This document shows, piece by piece, positions 45,343 through 55,146 of a stretch of DNA of 64,000 nucleotides. This DNA is from an uncultured Porphyromonadaceae bacterium (lineage in GTDB: Bacteria; Bacteroidota; Bacteroidia; Bacteroidales; Muribaculaceae), in NCBI GenBank assembly GCA_946553045.1, contig CAMNRO010000002.1, positions 84,736 through 148,735 on the forward strand. Direction: 5' to 3'. Below the pieces are notes generated by a model. The model did not search any database. It saw nothing but the letters and a program-made list of their open reading frames with translations, and was not told the origin of the DNA. Numbering within the stretch: position 1 is the first letter of the stretch; the number at the start of each line of letters is the position of its first letter. A program made the translations under genes and the position numbers.

Positions 45343-48021
45343 CTAACGGCCTGAGCCGGAAATCTTGTCGTGCAGCATTTCGGAGAATTCGGTGTGCCCG
45401 ATGAGCTCTCCGATTGTCATGTGCATGCGGTAGCGCCAGTAGTGGCGCGGATTTGCGGGCACGTTAATCTGTTCTTCTTCTGGTTTTTCGCGCCGGAGCT
45501 TGCCGTCGATACTGAGCCAGTCCTGAAGAGGAAGTATGCACAGCATGGAGGGCGATGCGAGATGGAGGTCTATTATTCTGTCGCATACCCACGGTTCGGC
45601 AAAGTAGGGCGCGGCACCATGTTCGTGGAGCACTTCGTTGAAGAACTGCTGCGATTTGGCGCGGTCTTCTTCCCACCACTGGCGGATACCGCCCATGTCG
45701 TGGGTAGAAGTTGTGCATACCGAGTAGTATGGATAGCGCCATGTGTCGCCGAAGGCTGTGGTCGGGTCCTTGGGCATGCGTTGTATTTCGAGCGACAGGA
45801 TTTCGAGGCGGTGCATTACGGCGGGAACGCAGGCCGGAATCATGCCGAGGTCTTCGGCGCAGACAAGCATGTCGGTCGAGTCGATGAGCGGGGGCAGTTT
45901 CCACATTGCCTTGTCGTACCAGAATTCATTGTGGCGATGGTAGAAAAAGTCGTTGTATAGACGGTTGAAGCACCAGCGCTCATAGTCGTTGAGCGAACGA
46001 TATATATATGTGTACTGAGCCGAGATTCTGGGGTGGTATTTGCCTTTTTCTACAGGGTCTTCGATAAACAGAACCTGGTCTATAAGCCCGAGGAGACCCT
46101 CGCAGATGCGGGTGTTTTTCTCGTTTTTGGGTAAAGCGGCGAAGTGGTCGGCCACTTTCCGCTGGGTGTCGTATTCGGCTTTGAGTTTGTAGCGGCCTCC
46201 ACCGACACTGAAGCAGTATTCGTCGAGGGCTTCTTTTGTATATGGCCCGAAGAAGTCTTCAGCGAAGTAGTCCATTATATAAGGAGTGGTCTGCCGGTCG
46301 GGGTCGATCCAGAAGTCGTAGTTATAGCGCAGTTCGCTTTCCGAGAAGGGCAGGGCCGGATTGAAGTATCCGAGCAGTCCGTGGACGGCATCCATCGGAA
46401 TCTGCCATATGCGGAAAAAGCCCAGCACGTGGTCTATGCGGTATGCGTCGAAATATTCTGCCATTTTGCGGAAGCGCGATTTCCACCATGCGAATCCGTC
46501 TTTGCTCATTTCTTCCCAATTGTATGTCGGGAATCCCCAGTTCTGGCCGAGGACAGAGAAATCATCGGGCGGAGCACCGGCCTGGCAGTCCATGTTGAAC
46601 AGGCGGGTGTCGGTCCAGGCATCGGCGCTGGTGCGCGATATGCCGATGGGTATATCGCCCTTGAGGGCTATGCCGTGGCTGTTGGCGTAGTCGTGTACGC
46701 GCCTCATCTGGCTGTCGAGATGGTACTGGAGGTAGTACACATAGTCCATTTGGGCTTGCGCCTCGGATTTCACTTTTTTCAGAACTTTTTCGGAGTAGTC
46801 GGCATATTCGCCCCAGCGGGAGAAGTCGGGTGTGCCGAATTTGTCGCGAAGGGTGCAGAATGCGGCGTAAGGTTCGAGCCAGTATGCGTTTTTAGCCATG
46901 AAGGCTTTGAACTCGTCGCTTTCCATAGTCGCTTTGCCGTTCTGGGCGAAAATTTCGCGGAAATATTCTATTTTGGCGTTGTTGACGCGCTCATAGTCTA
47001 TTTCGGGCAGTGCGTTGAGCTCCTTGCGTATATTGTCGAAGTATTCGCGTCGGGCTGGGTCGGCGAGAGTGCCGAGTTCTTCGAGACGCAGAAACATCGG
47101 GTGGAGAGCGAAGGTCGAATTTGCGTTGTAGGGGTAGGAATCGGTCCAGGTGCCTGTCATGGTTGTGTCGTTGATAGGCAGAATCTGGATAAAGGTCTGG
47201 CCTGTGGCTACAGCCCAGTCGACCATAGGCATCAAATCGAAGAAGTCGCCTACGCCGAAGTCGTCGTCGCTTCTGAGGGAGAATACGGGAATGGCCGTGC
47301 CGGCTCCTTTCCATGGGCGTTCGTTGCTCAGATAGCGCAGGCCGGCCACGGTTGTGGCGCAATCTTTGCGCGGTGTGAAGCCGAGGCGTCGGTTGGCGCC
47401 CTGTTCCCATTCGAAAACGGTGTTGTCCGATTCTTTTAATATCAGGAATTTATATTCCGTATCGGCCGTCAGACCGGCTGCCGGCAACGCTATTTTCCAT
47501 ACTGGAAAATCGGCGCAGCTCAGGCGGAGTGCTTTTTCCGGATTCCATGCACCCATTGAATCTGTCGCGCCGCAGAGTGCAAGCACGCAGTCTGACGGTA
47601 CGGTCGGCGCCGTGACATGGAACACGAGTTTTCCTGCGTCGGGGAGCACATGAGAGCATTTGCTTTCGTCGTGTCGGAAAATACAATCAGTGAAAGCTCG
47701 CGAGTAGAATGGCTTGTCGTAGGGCTGTTCGTGCCAGCGGTCGAACAAATCGTATTCATGCACTCCGGCAACTGGCTCGAAGAGATGGCTATCGCCCCAT
47801 TCGTGCTTCACGTCGCCGCTTTCGTTGCGCACGATATACTGGTATCGGAACGCCCGGACTCCGTCGGGAAGTTCAAGCTCGGCATGCCATTCGCGGTCGC
47901 CGTCGATGTCCATCTTCAGAGCTTTGGCATGCTCGCCTCCGCCCAAAGCCGGAATATCGGCGCTTACATAGAGCGATTCGCCCCAGTTTGCACGGTAATC
48001 AATATGGAATATAAGTTTCAT
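45343..48021 (-). CDS. malQ: 4-alpha-glucanotransferase (GH77) with N-terminal starch-binding modules
   Basis: Start MKLIFHIDYRANWGESLYVSAD; FIQILPINDTTMTGTWTDSYPYNANSTFALHP; IDHVLGFFRIWQIP; AEDLGMIPACVPAVM. Confidence 0.93.
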   Translation of the reverse strand: MKLIFHIDYRANWGESLYVSADIPALGGGEHAKALKMDIDGDREWHAELELPDGVRAFRYQYIVRNESGDVKHEWGDSHLFEPVAGVHEYDLFDRWHEQPYDKPFYSRAFTDCIFRHDESKCSHVLPDAGKLVFHVTAPTVPSDCVLALCGATDSMGAWNPEKALRLSCADFPVWKIALPAAGLTADTEYKFLILKESDNTVFEWEQGANRRLGFTPRKDCATTVAGLRYLSNERPWKGAGTAIPVFSLRSDDDFGVGDFFDLMPMVDWAVATGQTFIQILPINDTTMTGTWTDSYPYNANSTFALHPMFLRLEELGTLADPARREYFDNIRKELNALPEIDYERVNNAKIEYFREIFAQNGKATMESDEFKAFMAKNAYWLEPYAAFCTLRDKFGTPDFSRWGEYADYSEKVLKKVKSEAQAQMDYVYYLQYHLDSQMRRVHDYANSHGIALKGDIPIGISRTSADAWTDTRLFNMDCQAGAPPDDFSVLGQNWGFPTYNWEEMSKDGFAWWKSRFRKMAEYFDAYRIDHVLGFFRIWQIPMDAVHGLLGYFNPALPFSESELRYNYDFWIDPDRQTTPYIMDYFAEDFFGPYTKEALDEYCFSVGGGRYKLKAEYDTQRKVADHFAALPKNEKNTRICEGLLGLIDQVLFIEDPVEKGKYHPRISAQYTYIYRSLNDYERWCFNRLYNDFFYHRHNEFWYDKAMWKLPPLIDSTDMLVCAEDLGMIPACVPAVMHRLEILSLEIQRMPKDPTTAFGDTWRYPYYSVCTTSTHDMGGIRQWWEEDRAKSQQFFNEVLHEHGAAPYFAEPWVCDRIIDLHLASPSMLCILPLQDWLSIDGKLRREKPEEEQINVPANPRHYWRYRMHMTIGELIGHTEFSEMLHDKISGSGR

Positions 48022-48139
48022 GGGTGTATGTAGGTATGATATAATTTCTGAACTGCAAATGCAAATTGAATATTCGAATAACAAATGTAGCTAAAAATCC
48101 TTGCGATAAACTGCGATTTAAGAAATTTTAGCAAAAAAG

Positions 48140-48170
48140 CACGGGGCTGTGTCGTGCGCACAGCCCCGTG
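48140..48170 (-). terminator. Intrinsic terminator downstream of nrdJ
   Basis: Minus strand CACGGGGCTGTGcgcacgaCACAGCCCCGTG + CTTTTTTGC. Confidence 0.85.
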
Positions 48171-48203
48171 TCGGTTTATAAAAAGATTTTCAGAATGTCT
48201 CCG

Positions 48204-50735
48204 TCAGCCGCATTTTGAGGTGCCGCAGGCGGTGCAGATGAGGCATCCTTCCTGGTAGACAAGGGTTTCCTGGCCGCAGTTGGGGCAGCGCTGGCCTTTG
48301 GCAGTGGTGCCGTTGGGCAGGTATTTCTTGAGAGCGCGCTCTACGCCCATCTTCCAGGTGTTGATCGACTGGGAGTCGAGCTCAAGACCTCCGACGAGTT
48401 TGAGCACCTGGTCGATTGGCATGCCATAGCGCAGTACGCCCGAAATGAGTTTGGCGTAGTTCCAGAATTCGGGGTTGAATTTGTCGCTGAGGCCTTCGAT
48501 GGTTGTCTTGTGGCCGCGCTTGTTGATGAACTGGAAGTCGTAGCGCTTGTTTCCGTTTTCGTCGGTAGCCTTGATGATTTTGCCGTGGTTCACCGATTTA
48601 GGAATGAAGATACCGTCTTCATCGTCGGCAAGACCGGTGAAAATCTCGTAGGGGCGACCGTCTACGAGGCCTACAAAAGCAATCCATTTTTCTTTGTTGT
48701 TCTGGAAGCGCACTACATCGGCTTCGAGCTCGTTGGGGCGTTTGGCCAGAAGGGGCGTGTGTTCGTGGGCTTGCTCTTTTTTCTTTTCGATAGCCACGAG
48801 CACACCCGAACGGGAGCCGTCGCGATATACGGTGCAGCCCTTGCAGCCTGCGTGCCAGGCCTGGCGGTAGAGGCTTTCGACGGCTTCGACCGATATGTCG
48901 GCGGGCAGGTTGATGGTGACGGATATGCTGTGGTCCACCCATTTCTGGATTTTGCCCTGCATGGTCACTTTTTCGTGCCAGTCAATCTCGTTGGCTGTGG
49001 CGCCCGCATAAGGCGATGCTGCCACAAGTTCGTCGAGTTCGGTCTGGGTGAAGTCGCGTCGGGGTTCTATGCCTTTTGTCTTCATCCAGTCGAGGAATTT
49101 GGGGTGGTAGACGATATATTCCTCGAATGCGTCGCCGCTGTCGTCGATATAGTCAATGCGTGCGGCCGGGTCGGCGGCATTGACTTTGCGGCGGCGTTTG
49201 TAGACGGGCATGAATACGGGCTCAATGCCGCTCGAGGTGCGTGTCATGAGGCTCGTTGTGCCTGTCGGGGCTATGGTGAGGCAGGCGATGTTTCGTCGGC
49301 CGATGGCTTTCATGCGCTCGTAGAGTGCGGGGTCGGCTTCGGCAAGTCGCTGTATGTAGGGATTGTTTGCCTCGCGGGCGGCATCGTAGACTTCGAAGGC
49401 GCCGCGTTCGCCGGCCATTTTCACTGATTCGCCATAGGCAGCCAGCGCTACGGCGCGGTGCACCTGCACGGAGAAGTCGGTCGCTTCGGGAGTGCCATAT
49501 CGGAAGCCCATCGCCGCAATCATGTCGCCTTCGGCGGTTGTGCCGAGGCCGGTGCGGCGTCCGCGCAGTGTCTTGGCCTTTATCTTGAGCCAGAGGTTGC
49601 GCTCGGGCGCTTTCACTTCTTCAGGCTCGGGGTCAGTGTCGATTTTGCCGAGTATGGTGTCGATTTTCTCCATCTCCAGGTCGATGATGTCGTCGAGCAT
49701 GCGCTGTGACTTGGCAGTGACTTCGGCGAGTTTGTCGAAATTGAAACGGGCCTCGGGAGTGAATGGATTCTCGACGAAGGAGAAAAGGTTGATAGCCAGC
49801 AGACGACAGCTGTCGTAGGGGCAGAGAGGGATTTCTCCGCACGGGTTGGTCGATATTGTCTCGAAACCGAGGTCGGCGTAGCAGTCGGGCACAGATTCGC
49901 GACGGATAGTATCCCAGAACAATACTCCGGGCTCGGCAGATTTCCAGGCGTTGCCTACAATTTTCTGCCAGAGGGCGGTTGCGTCGATTTCCTGCACGGT
50001 CTCGGGCGTGTCGCTGTTTACGGGGAATTGCTGGCGGTAGGGTTCGCCGTTTTCGACGCAGCGCATGAAGTCGTCGTCGATGCGCACGCTCACGTTGGCG
50101 CCGGTGACTTTGCCCGGTGTCATCTTGGCGTCGATGAACGCTTCAGAATCAGGGTGCTTTATCGATACTGTCATCATCAGGGCTCCGCGACGGCCGTCCT
50201 GGGCAACCTCGCGGGTCGAGTTGGAGTATCGCTCCATGAAGGGCACGAGGCCGGTGGAGGTCAGCGCCGAGTTTTTCACGGGTGTGCCTTTCGGGCGGAG
50301 ATGGCTCAGGTCGTGGCCGACGCCTCCGCGGCGTTTCATGAGCTGAACCTGCTCCTGGTCTATGCTGATGATGCCACCGTAGCTGTCGGGCTTGCCGTCG
50401 AGGCCGATGACAAAGCAGTTGGACAGAGAGCCTACCTGGAAATTGTTTCCGATTCCGGCCATGGGGCTGCCCTGGGGCACGGAGTAGCGGAAATCTCGCA
50501 GGAGTTCGTAGATTTCGTCCTCGCTCATTCCGGCGGGGTAGCTGGCTTCGATGCGTGCCAGTTCGCGGGCTATGCGTCGATGCATATCATCGGGGCTTTG
50601 CTCGTATATGTTGCCGTAAGAGTCTTTGAGGGCGTATTTGTTCACCCATACCTGAGCGGCCAGTTCGTCGCCGCCGAAGTATTTGAGCGAGGCCTCATAA
50701 GCCTCCTCGTAGCTGTATGTTTTCGATTGTGACAT
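48204..50735 (-). CDS. nrdJ: Vitamin B12-dependent (class II) ribonucleotide reductase
   Basis: 843 aa; MKRRGGVGHDLSHLRPKGTPV; NPCGEIPLCPYDSCRLLAINL; TIAPTGTTSLMTRTSSGIEP; C-terminal zinc ribbon CPNCGQETLVYQEGCLICTACGTSKCG. Confidence 0.95.
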   Translation of the reverse strand: MSQSKTYSYEEAYEASLKYFGGDELAAQVWVNKYALKDSYGNIYEQSPDDMHRRIARELARIEASYPAGMSEDEIYELLRDFRYSVPQGSPMAGIGNNFQVGSLSNCFVIGLDGKPDSYGGIISIDQEQVQLMKRRGGVGHDLSHLRPKGTPVKNSALTSTGLVPFMERYSNSTREVAQDGRRGALMMTVSIKHPDSEAFIDAKMTPGKVTGANVSVRIDDDFMRCVENGEPYRQQFPVNSDTPETVQEIDATALWQKIVGNAWKSAEPGVLFWDTIRRESVPDCYADLGFETISTNPCGEIPLCPYDSCRLLAINLFSFVENPFTPEARFNFDKLAEVTAKSQRMLDDIIDLEMEKIDTILGKIDTDPEPEEVKAPERNLWLKIKAKTLRGRRTGLGTTAEGDMIAAMGFRYGTPEATDFSVQVHRAVALAAYGESVKMAGERGAFEVYDAAREANNPYIQRLAEADPALYERMKAIGRRNIACLTIAPTGTTSLMTRTSSGIEPVFMPVYKRRRKVNAADPAARIDYIDDSGDAFEEYIVYHPKFLDWMKTKGIEPRRDFTQTELDELVAASPYAGATANEIDWHEKVTMQGKIQKWVDHSISVTINLPADISVEAVESLYRQAWHAGCKGCTVYRDGSRSGVLVAIEKKKEQAHEHTPLLAKRPNELEADVVRFQNNKEKWIAFVGLVDGRPYEIFTGLADDEDGIFIPKSVNHGKIIKATDENGNKRYDFQFINKRGHKTTIEGLSDKFNPEFWNYAKLISGVLRYGMPIDQVLKLVGGLELDSQSINTWKMGVERALKKYLPNGTTAKGQRCPNCGQETLVYQEGCLICTACGTSKCG

Positions 50736-50857
50736 GGTCGGTTGATTTTCCCCGCAAAATTCGCCAAAAATTACCGTTCATGCAATACTGCCAATTATAA
50801 AAAAGCACCGATGTTGATAACTTGGAAGATGTTGACATCTTTTGAAACGCCGCCCGA

Positions 50858-51559
50858 TTATGCATCTGTCTTCTGTTCGGATTTCACGACGAGCCTGTAG
50901 CCAATTCCGCGCAGGTTGAGAATGTTTATCGCTGGGTCGTGGCGCAGATGGCGGCGTAGTTTGTGGATAAAGCCATGAAGAGAGTTGCGGTTGTAGTAAT
51001 CGTCGTGTTTCCACACCAGTTCCATTAGTTCCGATGATTCTACGGTCTCGTTTATGCGGGCCGCGAAATATGCGAGAATCTTGGCCTCGATGTTGGTGAG
51101 GTCGATTGTGCGTTCGCCGATGGTGAGGCGGTTGGCGACGGTGTCGAAGCTGTAGGCTCCAATCTCTATCGGCTTGTCGGGCACGGTCTCTTTGCGCCTC
51201 CGCTTCAGCAAAGCGGCGATACGCACTGATAACTCGCGCATTTTAAATGGTTTGCGAATGTAGTCGTTTGCCCCGATGTCGAATCCTTCAACAACGTCGT
51301 CGATTCCCGAGCGTGCAGTCAGAAAAATCAGCGGCACATCAGGGTCGAGGCTGCGAATGCGACGAGCCATCTCGAATCCGTCCATGCGGGGCATCATCAC
51401 GTCGGCAAGGACTATGTCTGCGCCGTGTGTGCGGAAATATTCGAGACCTTCGGAGCCGTCGGCAGCTGTGGCAAGCTCATAGCCTTCGTCGGCAAGGGTT
51501 TCCGATATGATTGTCGATAGGGTGGATTCGTCCTCCACGAGCAATATCCTATTTTTCAT
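50858..51559 (-). CDS. OmpR-family response regulator
   Basis: 233 aa; RILLVEDESTLSTIISETL receiver, VLADVMMPRMDG, C-terminal winged helix LHGFIHKLRRHLRHDPAINILNLRGIGYRLV. Confidence 0.93.
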   Translation of the reverse strand: MKNRILLVEDESTLSTIISETLADEGYELATAADGSEGLEYFRTHGADIVLADVMMPRMDGFEMARRIRSLDPDVPLIFLTARSGIDDVVEGFDIGANDYIRKPFKMRELSVRIAALLKRRRKETVPDKPIEIGAYSFDTVANRLTIGERTIDLTNIEAKILAYFAARINETVESSELMELVWKHDDYYNRNSLHGFIHKLRRHLRHDPAINILNLRGIGYRLVVKSEQKTDA

Positions 51560-52910
51560 CGTCGTTCAGTCTGATAGTAAATATGGTGCCTTTGCCGGGC
51601 GAAGATGCCGCCGATATGCTCCAGCCATGTTTCTCGACAATCGAACGTACGTAGTACAGTCCGATTCCGTAGCCGCGCACGTCCTGCCGCTTGCCTGTTG
51701 GGACACGATAGAATTTATTGAAAATCAGCGGCAGCGCTTTCTGTGATATTCCGATGCCGTTGTCGCTCACACTTATGGAGCGTGAATCGGCCCGCACCCT
51801 TATATGCACAGAGTCGCCTGAATATTTAATGGCATTGTCGAGAAGATTGTTTATTACATTGCCGAAATGAACCGGGTCGCAGTCTATTTCGAGATTTTCG
51901 GGAACGACGTCCACATCGATTTCAGCCGGCTTGTTTGCTTTGAGCTTCTGTATGCATGCAATTTCTGAGAACAAGGGCTTTACGGCTATTCTGTCGCGTG
52001 CGAGAGTGAAATTCTTGCGGCGTTCCATGCTCATAGACAAGATGTTTTCTACCAGCTCGCTAAGGCGCGTAAGCTGCTCGATGGCGAGGCGGAGGTAGCG
52101 TTCTCGTTTTTCTGAATCATGATGTTTTCCGTAGTTCAGGAGCGTGTCGTTGGCGGAATAGGCCGCGGCGATAGGTGTCTTGAGTTCGTGCGTCATGTTG
52201 TTGATGAAATCTTCTTTCATTTCATCGAGCGAGCGCAGTCTCATCACGTTATGTATGAGATAGAAAAATGCAAAAGCCAGGGCTGCCACTATAAGTGCTG
52301 TCGTCGCTATTATTCCGCCCGTGCTGTTGAGCAAATCGCTGAGGGGATATGATATATAGCCGCGGTATATTGGGGCGTGGCCTTTAAAAAGCGAATAGTC
52401 GAAAGTCCACATGCCTTTCGGAATCTCCGGCGGCACGGAGTCGGCCGGAAGTATGAAAGCGTGTCTGGGATGAAGACCAGCCTGGCTCATTTCGGCTAAA
52501 AACAGACTGTCGAGCATTTTTAAGTCTGCCGGACCTGAAAATGCGGCGCTTTTGGTACGGAGATTGTATGCCATGGTTGTGTTGAATGCTTCGGACAGGC
52601 CTAAGAGTTTTTCGTCGGTCTCGGAGTCATCAGACTCGTCTTGTCCAAAGGAATCTATGATACGGCCGCTTTCCGTCATGCGGTGGTTGATGTCGAAAAC
52701 AACCGAGATATTGCTGTCGGGATAGTTGTAGCGGTCTTTTAACCGTTTCATGATTTCGATGATGTCGGCGTTGCTCAGACAATCGCGGGCTATGACGAGA
52801 TACTGCTCTTTTACAGATGAATACAGCGAGTGAAGGAAAAATATATTTCCTGCGAACAAAACGGTTATGACAGTTAATATTATTATTGTGACCTTTCTGA
52901 AATTTTTCAT
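51549..52910 (-). CDS. Sensor histidine kinase
   Basis: Start MKNFRKVTIIILTVITVLFAG; HisKA FINNMTHELKTPIAAAYSAND; HATPase NVINNLLDNAIKYSGD; overlaps the RR gene by 11 bp. Confidence 0.93.
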   Translation of the reverse strand: MKNFRKVTIIILTVITVLFAGNIFFLHSLYSSVKEQYLVIARDCLSNADIIEIMKRLKDRYNYPDSNISVVFDINHRMTESGRIIDSFGQDESDDSETDEKLLGLSEAFNTTMAYNLRTKSAAFSGPADLKMLDSLFLAEMSQAGLHPRHAFILPADSVPPEIPKGMWTFDYSLFKGHAPIYRGYISYPLSDLLNSTGGIIATTALIVAALAFAFFYLIHNVMRLRSLDEMKEDFINNMTHELKTPIAAAYSANDTLLNYGKHHDSEKRERYLRLAIEQLTRLSELVENILSMSMERRKNFTLARDRIAVKPLFSEIACIQKLKANKPAEIDVDVVPENLEIDCDPVHFGNVINNLLDNAIKYSGDSVHIRVRADSRSISVSDNGIGISQKALPLIFNKFYRVPTGKRQDVRGYGIGLYYVRSIVEKHGWSISAASSPGKGTIFTIRLNDDEK

Positions 52911-53039
52911 GCCCAAAGATAAGCAATTGCGACAAACCGGCATTTCTGCCTTGCCAAAAAATAAGAAAAAATAAGACAAGATAAGGACTGGTTAAGATAA
53001 GTGCGTCTAAATTTGCAACACAACGAAAACCAATGGATT

Positions 53040-55079
53040 ATGAAAAATATCGCTTTGATAATTCTTTTATCGCTGTCTGGCCTTTCTGCTTACGGACAGT
53101 CTGCTATTGAGCTTAACGAAGTGACGGTAAAGGCTAAAAGTGTAATCAGAACTCCCGACGGAATGATACTCATACCCGACCGCGAGCAGACCAGGCATTC
53201 CGCTTCGGGCTATGACCTTGTGCGCAATCTCATGATTCCCGGAGTAAGCGTCAATGCCGCCGAGGGCAAGGTCGACGCTCTCGGCGGAGCCGTCGCTCTG
53301 TATATCGACGGACAGCCGGCCGAGGCCCGCGAAGTGCGGCAGTTGCGTCCTGCCGATGTCGCCAGAATCCAATATATGGAAACGCCGACAGGCCGCTATG
53401 CCGGCGACCGCACCGCAATCAATTTCATTTTAAAGAAAAGGGATTCAGGCGGGTATGTCGGCGTCGACGCTCTGCAGCGCATTGGCTATATGGCCGGAGA
53501 TTACAACCTGTCTGCAAAACTCTATAGCGGCAAGACGCAATACACCCTTTTTTCAGGTACCGATTACAAGAGTATCCATGGCGCGGCATTGACAGGAGAT
53601 GAGAAAATTATGTTTCCCAAGTCAACAATCGGACGTGAGTTTGCGACGAACGATTCCAAAACCGTCAGCAACTCACAATACGCCTGGTTCAGAGTGCGCA
53701 ACAAGAATGAGCGACGCACACTCCGCGCGACATTCAATTTCGTCAGGAGCGCTTCGCCCGAAGATTACAGTTCTTCATATCTTTCATATACCGGCCTGGA
53801 GACTCCGCTTACGGTAAATGCCGATAAGTGCTCGAAATCGCGCAATTTCAAGTATAGTCTGGGCTTGAGCGGAACATTCGAGTTCGCGAAAGGTCATTAT
53901 ATGGACGTCTCGGCAAGCGCAACGGCGAGTCGAAACCACTACTCTTATGATTATGAGGAAAACGACAGCCCGGTTAACTCCGACACAGGCGAGGATTATT
54001 ATAACCTTTCAGCAAATGTGCTCTATGGCATGAAATTCGAGCGCGGCAATTCGCTTGTCTTTAAAGTCAGCGAATTTCACAATGTAAGTTCCGCCAATTA
54101 TTCCGGAGCCAACAACTCCTGGCAGCATCTATGGTCTTCGGAAACCTTATGCTTCGCACAATATTCGCATCCACTCTGGGGAAAAGCTTCCGTACAAGTG
54201 GCCCCGGGCTTCTCCGCACAGTTCTACCGCCTGCATGGCGAGAAACTTACAAGTTTCATCGGGCCACGTCTGCAGACTGTCTTCGCCATGCAGCCGGCGC
54301 GCAATCAGTCCTTTCAGCTGCAATTAGTGTATGGCAACTCATATCCGCAGCTCAGCATGATGACCGGCGCAGTTCAGCAAGTAGACCTCATACAGCAGCG
54401 CCGTGGAAATCCCGACCTGAAACATACCCGGATAGCTCAGGCCACAGCTGTCTACGGTCTTGGGATAGGCAAAGTGAATCTTCAGGCTGTCGGTATATTC
54501 AACGGTGCCTGGCGTTTGCCCATAGCGTGCTATTATATAGAAGACAATATGCTTGTGCAGTCATATAAGCCCAATGCCGACTGGCGCCAGTTAGACGCAT
54601 ATGTGTCGGCCACATGGGCTCCGACATCTAAATTCAATATTCAGCTGACTGGCGGATATTATTACAACGGCTATTTCAAAGATGCGCGTCTGTCGGGCGC
54701 GTGCTGGAAGGCAAGCGGCCAGGCTGCCTATTATTTCGGTGATTTCGCATGCAACGTACGCTTCGAGACACCGCGCAAATTCGCCGCCTACGACCTTACT
54801 GTCACCAGAACGCCATGGCTCTACGGAATCTCGCTATCATGGAGCCGCAAAGCTCTGCAGATAGAAGCCGGAGCCGACAATCCGTTCCTTCGCAGACCTC
54901 TGTATCGAACAGCCCTCGATACAGATATTTACCGCTTCGATAAGAATTCATATTCACCTCTGAACCGCAGTTCGGCATACGTGAAAGTGGTATGGTCGGT
55001 AGATTTCGGCAAGAAAACCAAACACGACACCCGCAACGTCGACCGCAACATCGACAGCGGCATCCTCAAGGCTCAGTGA
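53040..55079 (+). CDS. TonB-dependent-receptor-like outer-membrane beta-barrel protein
   Basis: MKNIALIILLSLSGLSAYGQSAIELNEVTVKA; plug-like RNLMIPGVSVNAAEGKVDALGGAVALYIDGQPA; long C-terminal beta-barrel. Confidence 0.82.
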   Translation: MKNIALIILLSLSGLSAYGQSAIELNEVTVKAKSVIRTPDGMILIPDREQTRHSASGYDLVRNLMIPGVSVNAAEGKVDALGGAVALYIDGQPAEAREVRQLRPADVARIQYMETPTGRYAGDRTAINFILKKRDSGGYVGVDALQRIGYMAGDYNLSAKLYSGKTQYTLFSGTDYKSIHGAALTGDEKIMFPKSTIGREFATNDSKTVSNSQYAWFRVRNKNERRTLRATFNFVRSASPEDYSSSYLSYTGLETPLTVNADKCSKSRNFKYSLGLSGTFEFAKGHYMDVSASATASRNHYSYDYEENDSPVNSDTGEDYYNLSANVLYGMKFERGNSLVFKVSEFHNVSSANYSGANNSWQHLWSSETLCFAQYSHPLWGKASVQVAPGFSAQFYRLHGEKLTSFIGPRLQTVFAMQPARNQSFQLQLVYGNSYPQLSMMTGAVQQVDLIQQRRGNPDLKHTRIAQATAVYGLGIGKVNLQAVGIFNGAWRLPIACYYIEDNMLVQSYKPNADWRQLDAYVSATWAPTSKFNIQLTGGYYYNGYFKDARLSGACWKASGQAAYYFGDFACNVRFETPRKFAAYDLTVTRTPWLYGISLSWSRKALQIEAGADNPFLRRPLYRTALDTDIYRFDKNSYSPLNRSSAYVKVVWSVDFGKKTKHDTRNVDRNIDSGILKAQ

Positions 55080-55113
55080 GCACAATTTATATGTTAAGGT
55101 GGCTGGGTGATAC

Positions 55114-55144
55114 GCCGGGATTGGTGTGTCGCCCGGCCTTTTTC
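55114..55144 (+). terminator. Intrinsic terminator after OM barrel gene
   Basis: GCCGGGattggtgtgtcgCCCGGCCTTTTTC. Confidence 0.7.
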
Positions 55145-55146
55145 TG

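Noticed and set aside
50736-50857. Cobalamin riboswitch upstream of the B12-dependent RNR.
   Set aside because: The spacer is only ~120 nt and has no B12-box-like GCCACTG sequence; too short for the aptamer.
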